Positions 1-9,300 of a stretch of DNA of 32,780 nucleotides are shown here, one piece after another. Under the pieces are notes generated by a model. That model saw only the letters and a program-made list of their open reading frames with translations, had not been told where the DNA came from and did not search any database. The position numbers and the translations under genes were made by a program. The DNA is from a virus: positions 1-32,780 of IMG/VR virus record IMGVR_UViG_3300008459_000202. One strand, written 5' to 3'. Within the stretch, counting starts at the first letter, position 1; each line of letters starts with the position of its first letter.

Positions 1-169
1 TTCACCAGAAGTAGCGTCTGACCAGCACTTTTGTTATACCAAGAAAAAAAGTTTTAATTTGCTCTTGAAACACGCCGACGCTCTAGACCCCTATATAAGT
101 ATAAGGCGAAGTTCCACTGAGCCTTCTAAGGCGGGCATTTAGCCCGCCCTAAAGAACTTATATGCAATA
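1..169. other. Non-coding leader before the terminase gene, with a GC-rich hairpin
   Basis: No convincing gene lies here. A perfect 7-bp inverted repeat, GGCGGGC (130-136) and GCCCGCC (142-148) with an ATTTA loop, sits just before the terminase start. No T-run follows, so it is either a terminator without a U-tract for genes upstream of the window or a structure in the terminase mRNA leader. An AT-rich stretch at 91-105 carries two adjacent TATAAG hexamers that could be a -10 region, but no well-spaced -35 is visible. A second, weaker repeat (AGCGTC at 13-18, GACGCT at 77-82) could pair over a long range. Confidence 0.5.
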
Positions 170-2113
170 GTGGGGATACTTCTGTCCAGACCCCTGTGGA
201 CCCCTACAGGCACTGGAGGAACGTTGGAAAGACAATTAACACCAGAGGAAGCTCGTAAAGAACTTATCCTCTTGGTGCGCCAAGGGCGCACTATTGCCGA
301 TGCTTTAAAAGTTATTGGTAGATCCAGATCTTGGTATGATACCCAACGCCGAGAAGCCGAGGGCTTCTCTGCTTTAATTGATAATGCTCGGTTTAGAACT
401 GCAGACCTCGCTGGTGAAGCTCGGTCCAATTTGTCCGATTTTGCAGAGTTCTCTCAAAAGTATCTTGGTGTAAAAGTACCACCCCACATGCTCAACGTAG
501 TTGACATGTTAGAAGGCAGAGATCCTTCTTGGTTACATGATTCCATGGTTTATGAAAAGGGATCGGCGGGCTTATCCCGCCTCTTGGTAAACGTACCCCC
601 TAACCATGCTAAGACCATGACCATCACAATTAACTACGTAACTTATCGAGTAGTTAAGAATCCCAACATTAATGTCATGGTTATATCCAAGACACAGGAA
701 CAAGCAAAGAAGTTTTTGTATGCGATCAAGCAACGCTTGACGCATCCTCGGTATGCCGACCTTCAGGTCGCCTTTGGTCCTACCGATGGTTATAAAGCAA
801 CCGCTGACCAGTGGTCGGCTACTAAGGTATACCTTGGTGCTGATGTCCGTGAGTCAGATGCTAAAGACCCAACCATTGAAGCTATTGGTATGGGCGGGCA
901 GGTTTATGGAAACCGTGCCGATCTCATCGTCCTCGATGACGTGGTCACTCTGAGTAATGCTTCAGAGTGGGCTAAACAACAAGAATGGATTCGACAGGAA
1001 GTTGCTTCTCGTCTACCGCCAGGAGGCGGTCAACTCTTGGTAGTTGGTACCAGAGTGTCAGCAGTTGATCTATATAAAGAATTAAGAAATCCAAGCCACT
1101 ACACCGATGGTGTACTCCCTTGGTCATATTTGTCCATGCCTGCAGTCTTAGAATATGCAGACAAGCCAGAGGATTGGAAAACCCTTTGGGAGAAGACCGA
1201 AGAACCTCTTACGGATACTGACGTACCCGACGAGAATGGTTTATTTGATCGATGGACAGGACCGCGTCTAACGGCGGTCCGTAACGAGGCAGGACCATCT
1301 AAGTGGTCACTGGTATACCAGAACCTCGATATTGCGGAGAATGCAATCTTCGACCCGATGTGCGTCAGAGGCGCAGTAAATGGAATGAGAAAATCGGGTG
1401 CGCTGGTTGCAGGCGCAGCAGGACATCCTGAGAACTCTAATAACTTTTTTAGAGTCATTGGTATAGACCCAGCAATGTCTGGGGATACCGCTGCTGTTGC
1501 CTATGCGGTTGATCGCAGAACACAAAAACGCTATGTCATGGATGTTCACATCATGACTGCCCCTACACCTGCAGCAATCCGTTCTCTAATCAAGGAGTGG
1601 ACCGATGCGTATAAACCGCATGTGGTCATTGTGGAATCAAATGCCTTTCAGCTTTTCCTTACACAAGACGAAGAGATTCGTAACTTCCTGTCGACACGAG
1701 GAATCAATTACAGACCTCATTACACAGGAAACAACAAACAGGATCCCGAGTTCGGCGTAGCCTCACTCGCTCCTTTATTCGGCACCATTACCAAGCGGGA
1801 TGGTGTCATGAATAACTTTAAGCATGCTGGCGATAACTTAATTGAATTACCAGACAGCTCAAAGAATGAACACGTAAAGAAGTTAATCGAACAACTTGTA
1901 ACCTGGCAACCAGGAGTACAAGGCAAGAAACTCAAGATGGACGCAGTCATGGCACTGTGGTTCTGTGAGATCGTAGCAAGAGAAACTTTACTTACTTCAG
2001 CAAATGTACCTAACTTTATGAGTAATCAATTTACTAGTAGGGGAGACATCGAGTCTCGGTACATCATCAACTTAGATGATCTAGCTGCATCGCAGCGGAC
2101 TGCGAGATTGTGA
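170..2113 (+). CDS. terL: Terminase large subunit (packaging ATPase/nuclease)
   Basis: This is the DNA-packaging motor: an N-terminal ATPase translocates DNA through the portal and a C-terminal nuclease cuts the concatemer. Visible motifs are a Walker A variant VPPNHAKT (about residues 142-149), Walker B LIVLDD (252-257), and the coupling motif LLVVGT (289-294). The RNase H-like nuclease acids are D433 (GIDPAMSGD), E489 (VIVES) and D591 (KMDAVMAL). At 647 aa it is longer than many terminases. Residues 25-65 look like a helix-turn-helix of the kind found in small terminase subunits, and no separate small subunit gene is seen. The start is GTG with a weak ribosome site. An in-frame TTG at 224 follows GGAGGA by only 3 bases, so the true start is uncertain. 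It overlaps the portal gene by 4 bases (GTGA). Confidence 0.93.
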   Translation: MGILLSRPLWTPTGTGGTLERQLTPEEARKELILLVRQGRTIADALKVIGRSRSWYDTQRREAEGFSALIDNARFRTADLAGEARSNLSDFAEFSQKYLGVKVPPHMLNVVDMLEGRDPSWLHDSMVYEKGSAGLSRLLVNVPPNHAKTMTITINYVTYRVVKNPNINVMVISKTQEQAKKFLYAIKQRLTHPRYADLQVAFGPTDGYKATADQWSATKVYLGADVRESDAKDPTIEAIGMGGQVYGNRADLIVLDDVVTLSNASEWAKQQEWIRQEVASRLPPGGGQLLVVGTRVSAVDLYKELRNPSHYTDGVLPWSYLSMPAVLEYADKPEDWKTLWEKTEEPLTDTDVPDENGLFDRWTGPRLTAVRNEAGPSKWSLVYQNLDIAENAIFDPMCVRGAVNGMRKSGALVAGAAGHPENSNNFFRVIGIDPAMSGDTAAVAYAVDRRTQKRYVMDVHIMTAPTPAAIRSLIKEWTDAYKPHVVIVESNAFQLFLTQDEEIRNFLSTRGINYRPHYTGNNKQDPEFGVASLAPLFGTITKRDGVMNNFKHAGDNLIELPDSSKNEHVKKLIEQLVTWQPGVQGKKLKMDAVMALWFCEIVARETLLTSANVPNFMSNQFTSRGDIESRYIINLDDLAASQRTARL

Positions 2114-3882
2114 CATTAATGATAGAACTACAACAAGCCTTTGAGCAACTAAAAGCTCGTAACTCCGAGCGCGATAAGCGCATGCGCGAGGTTGCATTAG
2201 TTAGAGCTGGACAATCAGATCAAGTCTTTCGAGGATTATTTCCCGAAGGTGTTTGGTCACGTCCTATTATTGCCAACCTTATTGACGTAGTTGCTCGAGA
2301 TGTTTCTGAACAAGTCGGTGTTCTACCTACCATTACTGCTGCTGGTGATTCATCATTAGATGATAACCAGCGTACCAAAGCTGACAAGCGTACAAAGATT
2401 GCTAACTACTATGTAGCATCATCTAGACTTGGTACAGAGTTACTGCGTGGCGCAGATCAACTAGCAACATACGGTTTCGTTCCTATTAGAGTTGAACCAA
2501 ACTTTAAAGACAAGAGACCACACATCCATATTGAAAACTCTATGGGTGCTTATTATGATATGGATCGCTTCGGTGTTGTAAACACCTACGCTCGTTTATA
2601 TCATCGTAAAGCGGGAGATCTAGCAGCTCATTTCCCTGAGCATGCTGATAAAATTTTACAAACCAATACATTTACTCGTGGTGATGGTAACTCATTACTA
2701 CAGGTTGTGCGTTGGACAGATAAGAATAGAACTGTTTTATTCTTGCCAGATCGTGGAGGTTTAGTTCTTGCGACAACACCAAACAAGACAGGTGTGGTAC
2801 CAGTTGCAATTGCTCAACGTCCTTCACTCGATGGCGAAACCAGAGGGCAATTTGATGACGTACTCCCAGTCTATGCAGCGAAAGCAAGACTTGCGCTCCT
2901 TACGATGGAAGCTGTTCAAAAGTCTGTTGAAGCTCCCCTTGCTCTTCCTAATGATGTTACTTCTCTTTCCGTTGGTCCTGATTCGGTCATTCGTTCGAAC
3001 AGCCCTGAGAAAATTCGTAGGATTAATTTAGACGTACCTCAATATGCTTTTGCTGAGAACAATGTTCTAGCAGATGAAATGAAATTAGGAACTCGCTTTC
3101 CTCAAGCTCGTGCAGGACAAGCAGAAGGTTCAGTCGTTACAGGTCAAGGTGTTAAAGCACTTATGGCTGGATACGATTCACAAGTTAAGATTTACCAATC
3201 AATCCTTGGCGAAGCAATAGGTCAAGCAATCTCATTTGCATTTGCAACTGATGAAGCGTACTTTACTGATCTAAGCCGTGAAGTATCTGCAACAGCCAAC
3301 GGAGTTCCATATAAATTAAAATACAAGCCAAGTTCAGATATTAATGGTAACTATGGCGTAACCGTTGAATACGGTTTAATGGCAGGTTTAGATCCTAACC
3401 GAGCATTGGTATGGGGTCTACAAGCTCGAGGAGATAAGTTAATCTCTCGTGGAATGTTGCGTCGCAACCTTCCTATCTCATTAAATGCTGGAGAAGAAGA
3501 GCGAGCAATTGACATCGAAGAGATGCGTGATTCTCTTAAAGCATCTGTATCTCAAATGGCTGCAGCAATTCCACAAATGGTTGCACAAGGTCAAGATCCA
3601 ATGAAGATTGTTGAAAAGATGGCAAGTGTTATTAATGACCGCAAGAAAGGCATTGCCTTAGAAGATGCGGTAGCAAATGCATTTAAACCAGAACCAGCAC
3701 CAAAACAACAACCAGCAGAACCAGGCATGCCAGAAGTACCAGCAGGTCCTGAGCCAATGGCTGGTGGTCCAGCACCACAACTTCCACAAGCACGTCCAGC
3801 AATGCAAGAGTTATTAGCAGGACTTACTGGTGGAGGAAATCCAAATCTATCAGCGAGAGTTACTCGCCAAATACCAGCATAA
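2110..3882 (+). CDS. Portal protein
   Basis: Probable portal, the dodecameric ring at the capsid vertex that docks the terminase and the tail. The 590-aa length, its position directly after terL with a 4-base overlap, and the alpha/beta-rich mid-section (for example AYYDMDRFG near residue 147) fit a portal. No short diagnostic motif exists, so the call rests largely on context and overall character. The last 60 residues or so are rich in Pro, Gln and Ala, as in a flexible tail. Translation may start at GTG 2110 or at ATG 2119. It is followed after 13 bases by a small basic-protein gene with a good ribosome site. Confidence 0.8.
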   Translation: MTLMIELQQAFEQLKARNSERDKRMREVALVRAGQSDQVFRGLFPEGVWSRPIIANLIDVVARDVSEQVGVLPTITAAGDSSLDDNQRTKADKRTKIANYYVASSRLGTELLRGADQLATYGFVPIRVEPNFKDKRPHIHIENSMGAYYDMDRFGVVNTYARLYHRKAGDLAAHFPEHADKILQTNTFTRGDGNSLLQVVRWTDKNRTVLFLPDRGGLVLATTPNKTGVVPVAIAQRPSLDGETRGQFDDVLPVYAAKARLALLTMEAVQKSVEAPLALPNDVTSLSVGPDSVIRSNSPEKIRRINLDVPQYAFAENNVLADEMKLGTRFPQARAGQAEGSVVTGQGVKALMAGYDSQVKIYQSILGEAIGQAISFAFATDEAYFTDLSREVSATANGVPYKLKYKPSSDINGNYGVTVEYGLMAGLDPNRALVWGLQARGDKLISRGMLRRNLPISLNAGEEERAIDIEEMRDSLKASVSQMAAAIPQMVAQGQDPMKIVEKMASVINDRKKGIALEDAVANAFKPEPAPKQQPAEPGMPEVPAGPEPMAGGPAPQLPQARPAMQELLAGLTGGGNPNLSARVTRQIPA

Positions 3883-3895
3883 CAAGGAGAAACAA

Positions 3896-4045
3896 ATGAT
3901 CGGAAAGCAAGGAAAGCCAGCAAAGGCTCCAACTGCAAGCGCAATGATGGGCAAGAAGAATGGCGGAGCAGTTAAGGGTGGCGGAAACGTAAAGCAAGGA
4001 ATCACCCCTAAAGGCATCAAGGGCAACACAAACAAGCTTAAGTAA
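3896..4045 (+). CDS. Small Lys/Gly-rich basic protein, 49 aa
   Basis: Begins at ATG 3896, six bases after AAGGAG, which places it clearly just downstream of the portal stop. The product is 49 aa with about a dozen Lys and many Gly, and contains the segments MMGKKNGG and VKGGGNVK. It has no hydrophobic core and is probably disordered and nucleic-acid binding. A similar small Lys-rich protein lies after the capsid gene (16499-16645), and the next gene is also very Lys-rich. A role in neutralising packaged DNA or as a minor virion component is a guess from composition. I do not recognise a family. Confidence 0.7.
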   Translation: MIGKQGKPAKAPTASAMMGKKNGGAVKGGGNVKQGITPKGIKGNTNKLK

Positions 4046-4071
4046 TTTTATTTTATAAGTAAAGGATAAAC

Positions 4072-5721
4072 ATGGCAGCCAAGACTCCCAAGAAATTTAG
4101 GCAGGCACGTAAGGCTGCCAGAAAAGACGCTAAAAAGGTTTTTAGTGGAAAGAAACAAGCAGGACTAAAAGATAAAAGTCCTCTTGTTAAATATTCTGCT
4201 GATGATCAAAAAGCTCTTAGTGAAGTATCTAAAGAAGCTAAAGGTAAATATATTACCGACGATAAAGGTAATAAAATTAAGACCACTAATATCACACCAA
4301 AAGAAGCAGCAGCAGAATACAAGCGCACTACAGCAGCTTCTAACGAAGCTTTCCGTTCTAAGATGCGAGCTGAGTTTGGTGAGTACATGGGTAAGAAAGC
4401 TACTCAGGCAGATTACGATTCTAATCCTAAGTTTAAAGATAGAGCACCTAAAGCTGCTCCATCTAAACCAGAACCTAAAGTAACCGAGTCTGGCAAAGTT
4501 CGTAGCGCAGTAACTGCTACAGAGCCAAAGCCACAAAGTTATAAGATTGATAAAGACGGTAAGAAGATCAGACCTAAAGGATTTAAAACCGTAAAGACTG
4601 CAGGAGATGTTAAAAAAGCTGCAGCAACAGAAACGCCAAAATATAAATCTGTTATTGGTAAAAATGGTAAACGCACTAAGACAATGGGTGAAGTTAGCAA
4701 GGCAGTAGCCGATAAGACTAAAACACCAGTTGTTAAAAAAGGTTTTGCTGCAGGTAAAGAACTTAATGCAGAAGGTAGAGCAATCTATGACAAGCTTGTC
4801 AAAGAAGGCGTAAAGCCAAAGTCTGCACTTAACAAGGCTTTGTTCCGTCAAGAAAAAGGCGCAAAGGTAGCAGCTAAAGCTGCAGGACCTGTTGCTACAG
4901 CAGCCAAGTCTGCTGCTACGGCGGTTAAGAAGCAAGGTCCAGTTACTGGCAAGCAAATGAAAAAAGTTGCTAAGGTAGTAAATTATGATCCTAAAACTAA
5001 AATGGGAACAACTCGACCAGAAGGTTTAACACCAAAGGTACAAAAAGAAATAAGAGCTAAGGCTGCTGCTACAGTTAAGAAAGCCCCTGTTAAGAAAGCA
5101 TCTACTGCTAGTAAAGTAGGCAAAGTTGCACTAGAAGGTGCAAAGATTGCTGCAACCGTCGCAGGTCCAGGTAAATTCCTTAAAGCAGGATCACTTATTA
5201 AAGGTGCAATTGCTGGAACTAAAACAGCAAAGATTGCTAAAGCAGCATCCGCTGCTAAACCAGGAACCAAAGTTATTGCTGCAAACAAGGCTCGTAAAGC
5301 TGCCAATGCTGATATTAAAGCAATGTCTAAAGGCAAGAGAGCACTTCGTGCTACAGGTATTGGCGCAACCCTTTATGGAATTGGAAGCCTTCCAGTCGGT
5401 GGTGGTGAGAAGAGAACAGTCTCTAGATCAACAACTACTCCACCAGCAACAACAAATAAACAACGTAGCAATCAACCACGCATTACTGGTCAAGGTAGAT
5501 TTATTGGCAAGGGAAATATCCCTACAGTTGGTGCAGGTGGTTCAACTACATCTTATACAATTAAAAAAGGTGACACGCTTTCAGGTGTTGCTAAAACATC
5601 TGGCGTAAAACTATCAGAACTATTAGCTGCTAATCCAAAGATTGCTGACAAAAAGTCTAAGTACAAAGGTGGCAGCATGGTCTGGTCAGGTACAAAGGTA
5701 AAAATTCCAACTAAGAAATAG
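4072..5721 (+). CDS. Lys/Ala-rich virion-region protein with C-terminal LysM domain
   Basis: The protein has 549 aa; ATG 4072 follows the ribosome site AAAGGA. Roughly the first 430 residues are low-complexity and strongly basic, with many KAA/AKK/VKK runs like bacterial histone-like tails. A short Ala/Gly-rich stretch (GAKIAATVAGPGKFLKAG) may be membrane-active. A Thr/Ser/Gln-rich linker follows. The last 50 residues or so are a LysM domain (YTIKKGDTLSGVAKTSG through LLAANP to TKVKIP), a fold that binds N-acetylglucosamine polymers such as peptidoglycan. Its place between portal and capsid genes suggests a virion protein, possibly packaged with or ejected alongside the DNA. Two other proteins in this block share the same LysM variant. 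Function beyond LysM binding is inferred. Confidence 0.8.
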   Translation: MAAKTPKKFRQARKAARKDAKKVFSGKKQAGLKDKSPLVKYSADDQKALSEVSKEAKGKYITDDKGNKIKTTNITPKEAAAEYKRTTAASNEAFRSKMRAEFGEYMGKKATQADYDSNPKFKDRAPKAAPSKPEPKVTESGKVRSAVTATEPKPQSYKIDKDGKKIRPKGFKTVKTAGDVKKAAATETPKYKSVIGKNGKRTKTMGEVSKAVADKTKTPVVKKGFAAGKELNAEGRAIYDKLVKEGVKPKSALNKALFRQEKGAKVAAKAAGPVATAAKSAATAVKKQGPVTGKQMKKVAKVVNYDPKTKMGTTRPEGLTPKVQKEIRAKAAATVKKAPVKKASTASKVGKVALEGAKIAATVAGPGKFLKAGSLIKGAIAGTKTAKIAKAASAAKPGTKVIAANKARKAANADIKAMSKGKRALRATGIGATLYGIGSLPVGGGEKRTVSRSTTTPPATTNKQRSNQPRITGQGRFIGKGNIPTVGAGGSTTSYTIKKGDTLSGVAKTSGVKLSELLAANPKIADKKSKYKGGSMVWSGTKVKIPTKK

Positions 5722-5728
5722 GTGACGC

Positions 5729-6148
5729 ATGTCGATGATTAATCCCGCTGCCGTTCCTATGCCAGGTCCAATGTCAAATAGAAGTGACTTACCTCCATCA
5801 CAAGGGGCAAAACAACTTCCTAATGCAGCCTACGGCGAGCAAAAACAATTCCAGGCAGAGCAGGCAGCAGCACCAATGGCTAAAGCAGCAAACCCTTTAG
5901 ACAGCATAGTTCCGCTAACTGCGGAAACACGTAGACCAAATGAGTTTGTTACTGCAGGTGTTGACGCAGGTCCTGGTCCAGGTAAAGAAATACTTGGGCT
6001 CAACTCTTACGTAGATAATCAAGTAAAAGATTTAACAATGATGGCTAAATATATGCCATTAATGCAAGCGTATGCAGATTCAGATCAATCATCAGGCACC
6101 ATGAAAGCCTTTATCAAATTTATTCGGAGTCAAACAGGGAGTGTATAA
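5729..6148 (+). CDS. Hypothetical virion-region protein, 139 aa
   Basis: Starts at ATG 5729 after AGGTGA, eight bases beyond the LysM gene. The N-terminal half is rich in Pro, Met, Ala and Gln (MINPAAVPMPGPMSN) and looks disordered. The C-terminal 50 residues (VDNQVKDLTMMAKYMPLMQA) look helical and amphipathic. I do not recognise a family. It is packed head-to-tail with the next small gene (stop at 6146-6148, next ATG at 6149), so it belongs to the portal-to-capsid block and is most likely a minor structural or assembly protein. Confidence 0.65.
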   Translation: MSMINPAAVPMPGPMSNRSDLPPSQGAKQLPNAAYGEQKQFQAEQAAAPMAKAANPLDSIVPLTAETRRPNEFVTAGVDAGPGPGKEILGLNSYVDNQVKDLTMMAKYMPLMQAYADSDQSSGTMKAFIKFIRSQTGSV

Positions 6149-6307
6149 ATGAAAATCTTAAAGAAATTTGAGGAGAACCTTGAATATTTAGGATTTGATA
6201 TGGCTCCTGTTGCTTGGGATTTAGCCCGAATTGATTTTGAAAATGATGATGAAAGATTTACTCTCCTTGAAGAGTTAACAACAAAGGGGAAGGCAATAAA
6301 TGAGTAA
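6149..6307 (+). CDS. Hypothetical protein, 52 aa
   Basis: A short gene that starts at the base after the previous stop and overlaps the next start by 8 bases. The 52-aa product (beginning MKILKKFEENLEYLG) is acidic in its middle (FENDDERFTLLEEL) and likely mostly helical. No family is recognised. The end-to-start spacing with both neighbours, and the fact that the frame fills the gap exactly, argue that it is translated. Its role is unknown; a small assembly or chaperone-like partner for the giant protein downstream is only a guess. Confidence 0.6.
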   Translation: MKILKKFEENLEYLGFDMAPVAWDLARIDFENDDERFTLLEELTTKGKAINE

Positions 6308-9300
6308 GTGGTCAGGCTGGGGAGATACCTTTGCAAACGAACCAGAGATTGACACACCTTCTCCTGTAAAGAAATTTGTTAAGGAACAAGCAACCGAAGT
6401 TGTTGATAAGACTAAGGTTGGAAAAGTTGAAGCTAAAGCTGGTGAAGTCCTAACTGATGTTATTCAGAAGGGACAAGAAGGTAATATTTTTACAAGAAAT
6501 CTTACCAACGTTGCACTAAGTGCAATGAACCTTGCATCTAAAGTTATTGTTCCAATAACTCAAGGTGCTGCTACCTTAGCTTTAACACCACAAGCACTTG
6601 CTAGAGGCAAGGGTCTTAACAGTTTTGCTTACGCAAAAGAAAAATCTAAAGAAATTTCTATGGGTCAATCTATTGCTGCACCTATCGGAGCAGCAATCGG
6701 TAAGGCAATTCCAGGTGATCTGGGTCCAACCTTTACAGATGAAGGTTTCAATGTCTTTGATGACCAACAAAGAAACAAAGCATTTAAAGATGAATGGATT
6801 GGTATCTTTGCGTCTGGTTCTACAGACCTAGCCCTTGCTGTTTTAGGAACCAAAGGTGCTAGAAATATAACTAGTGGTGCTAAGAATGCTGTAGTTGGAC
6901 CAACTACTATTCGTAATGGCGATCTAACCGCCTTTAGAGATAACCTTAAAGTTACAACTGACTGGGCTGCTCGTGCCGATGGCACTCCGCCACCAAATGG
7001 TTTAGCAGTCTTGGTTGATGATGCAGTAAAAGAAACAAACTTAACTAAGTTGGCTGCAAACCCACTTGTTACTGAAACAAATAATCCAGTTAGAACAGCA
7101 ACAATCTTATCTCGTCTCGATAATCATGACGATGTTGCAGATTATTTACTGGCAGAGCGTGGTGACGCAACCGCATTTACTAGATTTATGCAACGTAAGC
7201 CTCTAGAGGCAGACCATATTGATAACTTTGGTATTAAAGATTACGCACCGTTAAGTGATTGGGATCAAATTAAGGATGAACATTTAACTCCAGATCTAAC
7301 CAATCGCTATAAAAGAATTGTTGAAGCTAAAAAGGCTAAAGATAAAACCTTTGCTAGCGCATTAGATGATTTTGCATCTATGGTTGGTGAAGGTGAGCGT
7401 GTAGATTTTGTTCCAGGTAAGTTTACTAAGTATGAACAACTACAGTTAGCCAAGAATAAAGTTAAACTTCAAGCCAAGTATGGTGACTTAAAATTATTTG
7501 GTGAAGATGGTGGTCAAGGATGGCGTTCAAAGTTATACCAGAGCAATCAATATGAACGTGGCGTCCGTGTTATTGCATATGTTGGATCAGGTCGTCCTCA
7601 AGGACACATAAATATTTCAAACCCACGTAGGTTTGAAGCTGCAACCGACCTACTATCTGACTTAAACCGTCTACAGTTCCTTCGTGGTACTGAAGGTACC
7701 CAGTTTAAGCGTAAGCAAGTTGAGAGATTCCTTGCTGCACAGACAGATACTCAACGTGCCATTGCTTTAGCCAAGATCGAAGAGAGTGTGTTCATCGAAC
7801 TTGGTAGAAAGTATGGAGTTAATGAGTTACTAGATGTCGCTAACCCTAAACTTGCTAAAGAGAACGCAGCAATCATTGAACAAATTAGCAAATGGGTATC
7901 TGGTAAGACAGGAAGACGTCAAACTTTAAAGAAGTATGCGGTAGATAACGGAATGATTCCTGATGAGCAGGGAACAATCAATATCACTAACAACTTTACC
8001 TCTATCTCTAATGAAGCGCAGACGCTTCCAATGCTTGACTTCCGTAGATTAGAGACTGAAGTCATTCTTCATGTTAATAGAGAGTTAAAAGAAGGACCAA
8101 TCACACCTGGTCAGGTAACAAGTGCTAGATTAGCTCAAACAGGTATGGCTTTAAATCAATTGTTTGATGTAGCCAACATGGTATTTAGCAACTTAAACCT
8201 TTTACGCATTGCATACATCCCAAAGAACTCTATTGTAGATCCTTTGGCTCGTGCATCTATGGCAACAGAAAGTTTAGAGTTATTCCGTAACGCTGTCCCA
8301 GCGGTTAAAAACGCTTTATACAACAACAGCGTTAGACTTACAAACTTATCTAAGTTTGTTCCAAACATGCCTGGCAATAAAGCTTATAAAGCTGAGCAAC
8401 ATGCCTTAGAACAGATCCGTCAAATATCCAGAGATAAGAAGTTCCCTCAATATATTAAAGCATGGGATGAATCTAAGGTAAGTTTTGATAAAGCTAAGAA
8501 AGAATTTGAAAAAGCTTTAGAGGTTCAAAGAAAAGCAGAGGCTGCTTTAGCAAAAGCTTCTAAGGCAAATAAAGGTAAAGCAACTGATGCAAAGCATGCA
8601 GCAGATGATTTAGTAACCGAAGCAGAAGAAAACTTTCTTTCTATTCAGACTGAATTAAACCGCAATGCTCACATTGTTCAAGGTATTTCTTCATTAATTG
8701 AAAAGCAAAGAGCAAAGATTGCTCCAGGTATTATTGCTCGTGGAGACAAGAAGCAGCAAAAACGCTTAGGTCAAGTTGAAGAACAATGGGAAATCGATGG
8801 TAAGACCTACACTATTAAAGGTTTACTAGATCCTAACCAACGTGGATCTCAGGCTTACATGACTGAAATCGATACCTTGGAGAATTTCTACGCAACTGGA
8901 ATGCGCTCTGAGATTAATAATCGTTTACGTGCTGAAGGTCGTAGATTCGTAAGTATTGATCGTGCAGACAGCGAAGCTTACTTTAACGCTTTAGCCCACA
9001 TTGCTAATCGTCAGATTCGTAACGAACTTGAGTTACCTCTTGGCATGATTATGCGTGGCGATAAAGATGTAGATGTCCTTAATTGGATTTACCAATCTGG
9101 AAACGCAGGTCGTGAATGGCGTCGTCGTATGGCTGACAGAGGCTATAAGACTAAAGACGATTACACCACCTGGATCAGTGAAACTAAAGACAAGCTTCTT
9201 ACAATGTATCCAAGTAAAGAAGTAAGAGATATCATTTTAGAGCGTCCGATTTCAATTGATGAAATGACTGCACTGATGAAGAACCGTCCTGATCTTGCTG

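Noticed and set aside
94-105. TATAAG copies at 94-105, 4054-4059 and 14863-14868 as a phage promoter class
   Set aside because: A six-base word is expected several times by chance in an AT-rich window of this size, and no shared upstream element at fixed spacing is visible.
4165-4956. A 263-aa open frame on the - strand
   Set aside because: It is the antisense of Lys-rich codons and gives a Phe/Ser/Cys-rich product typical of a shadow frame.
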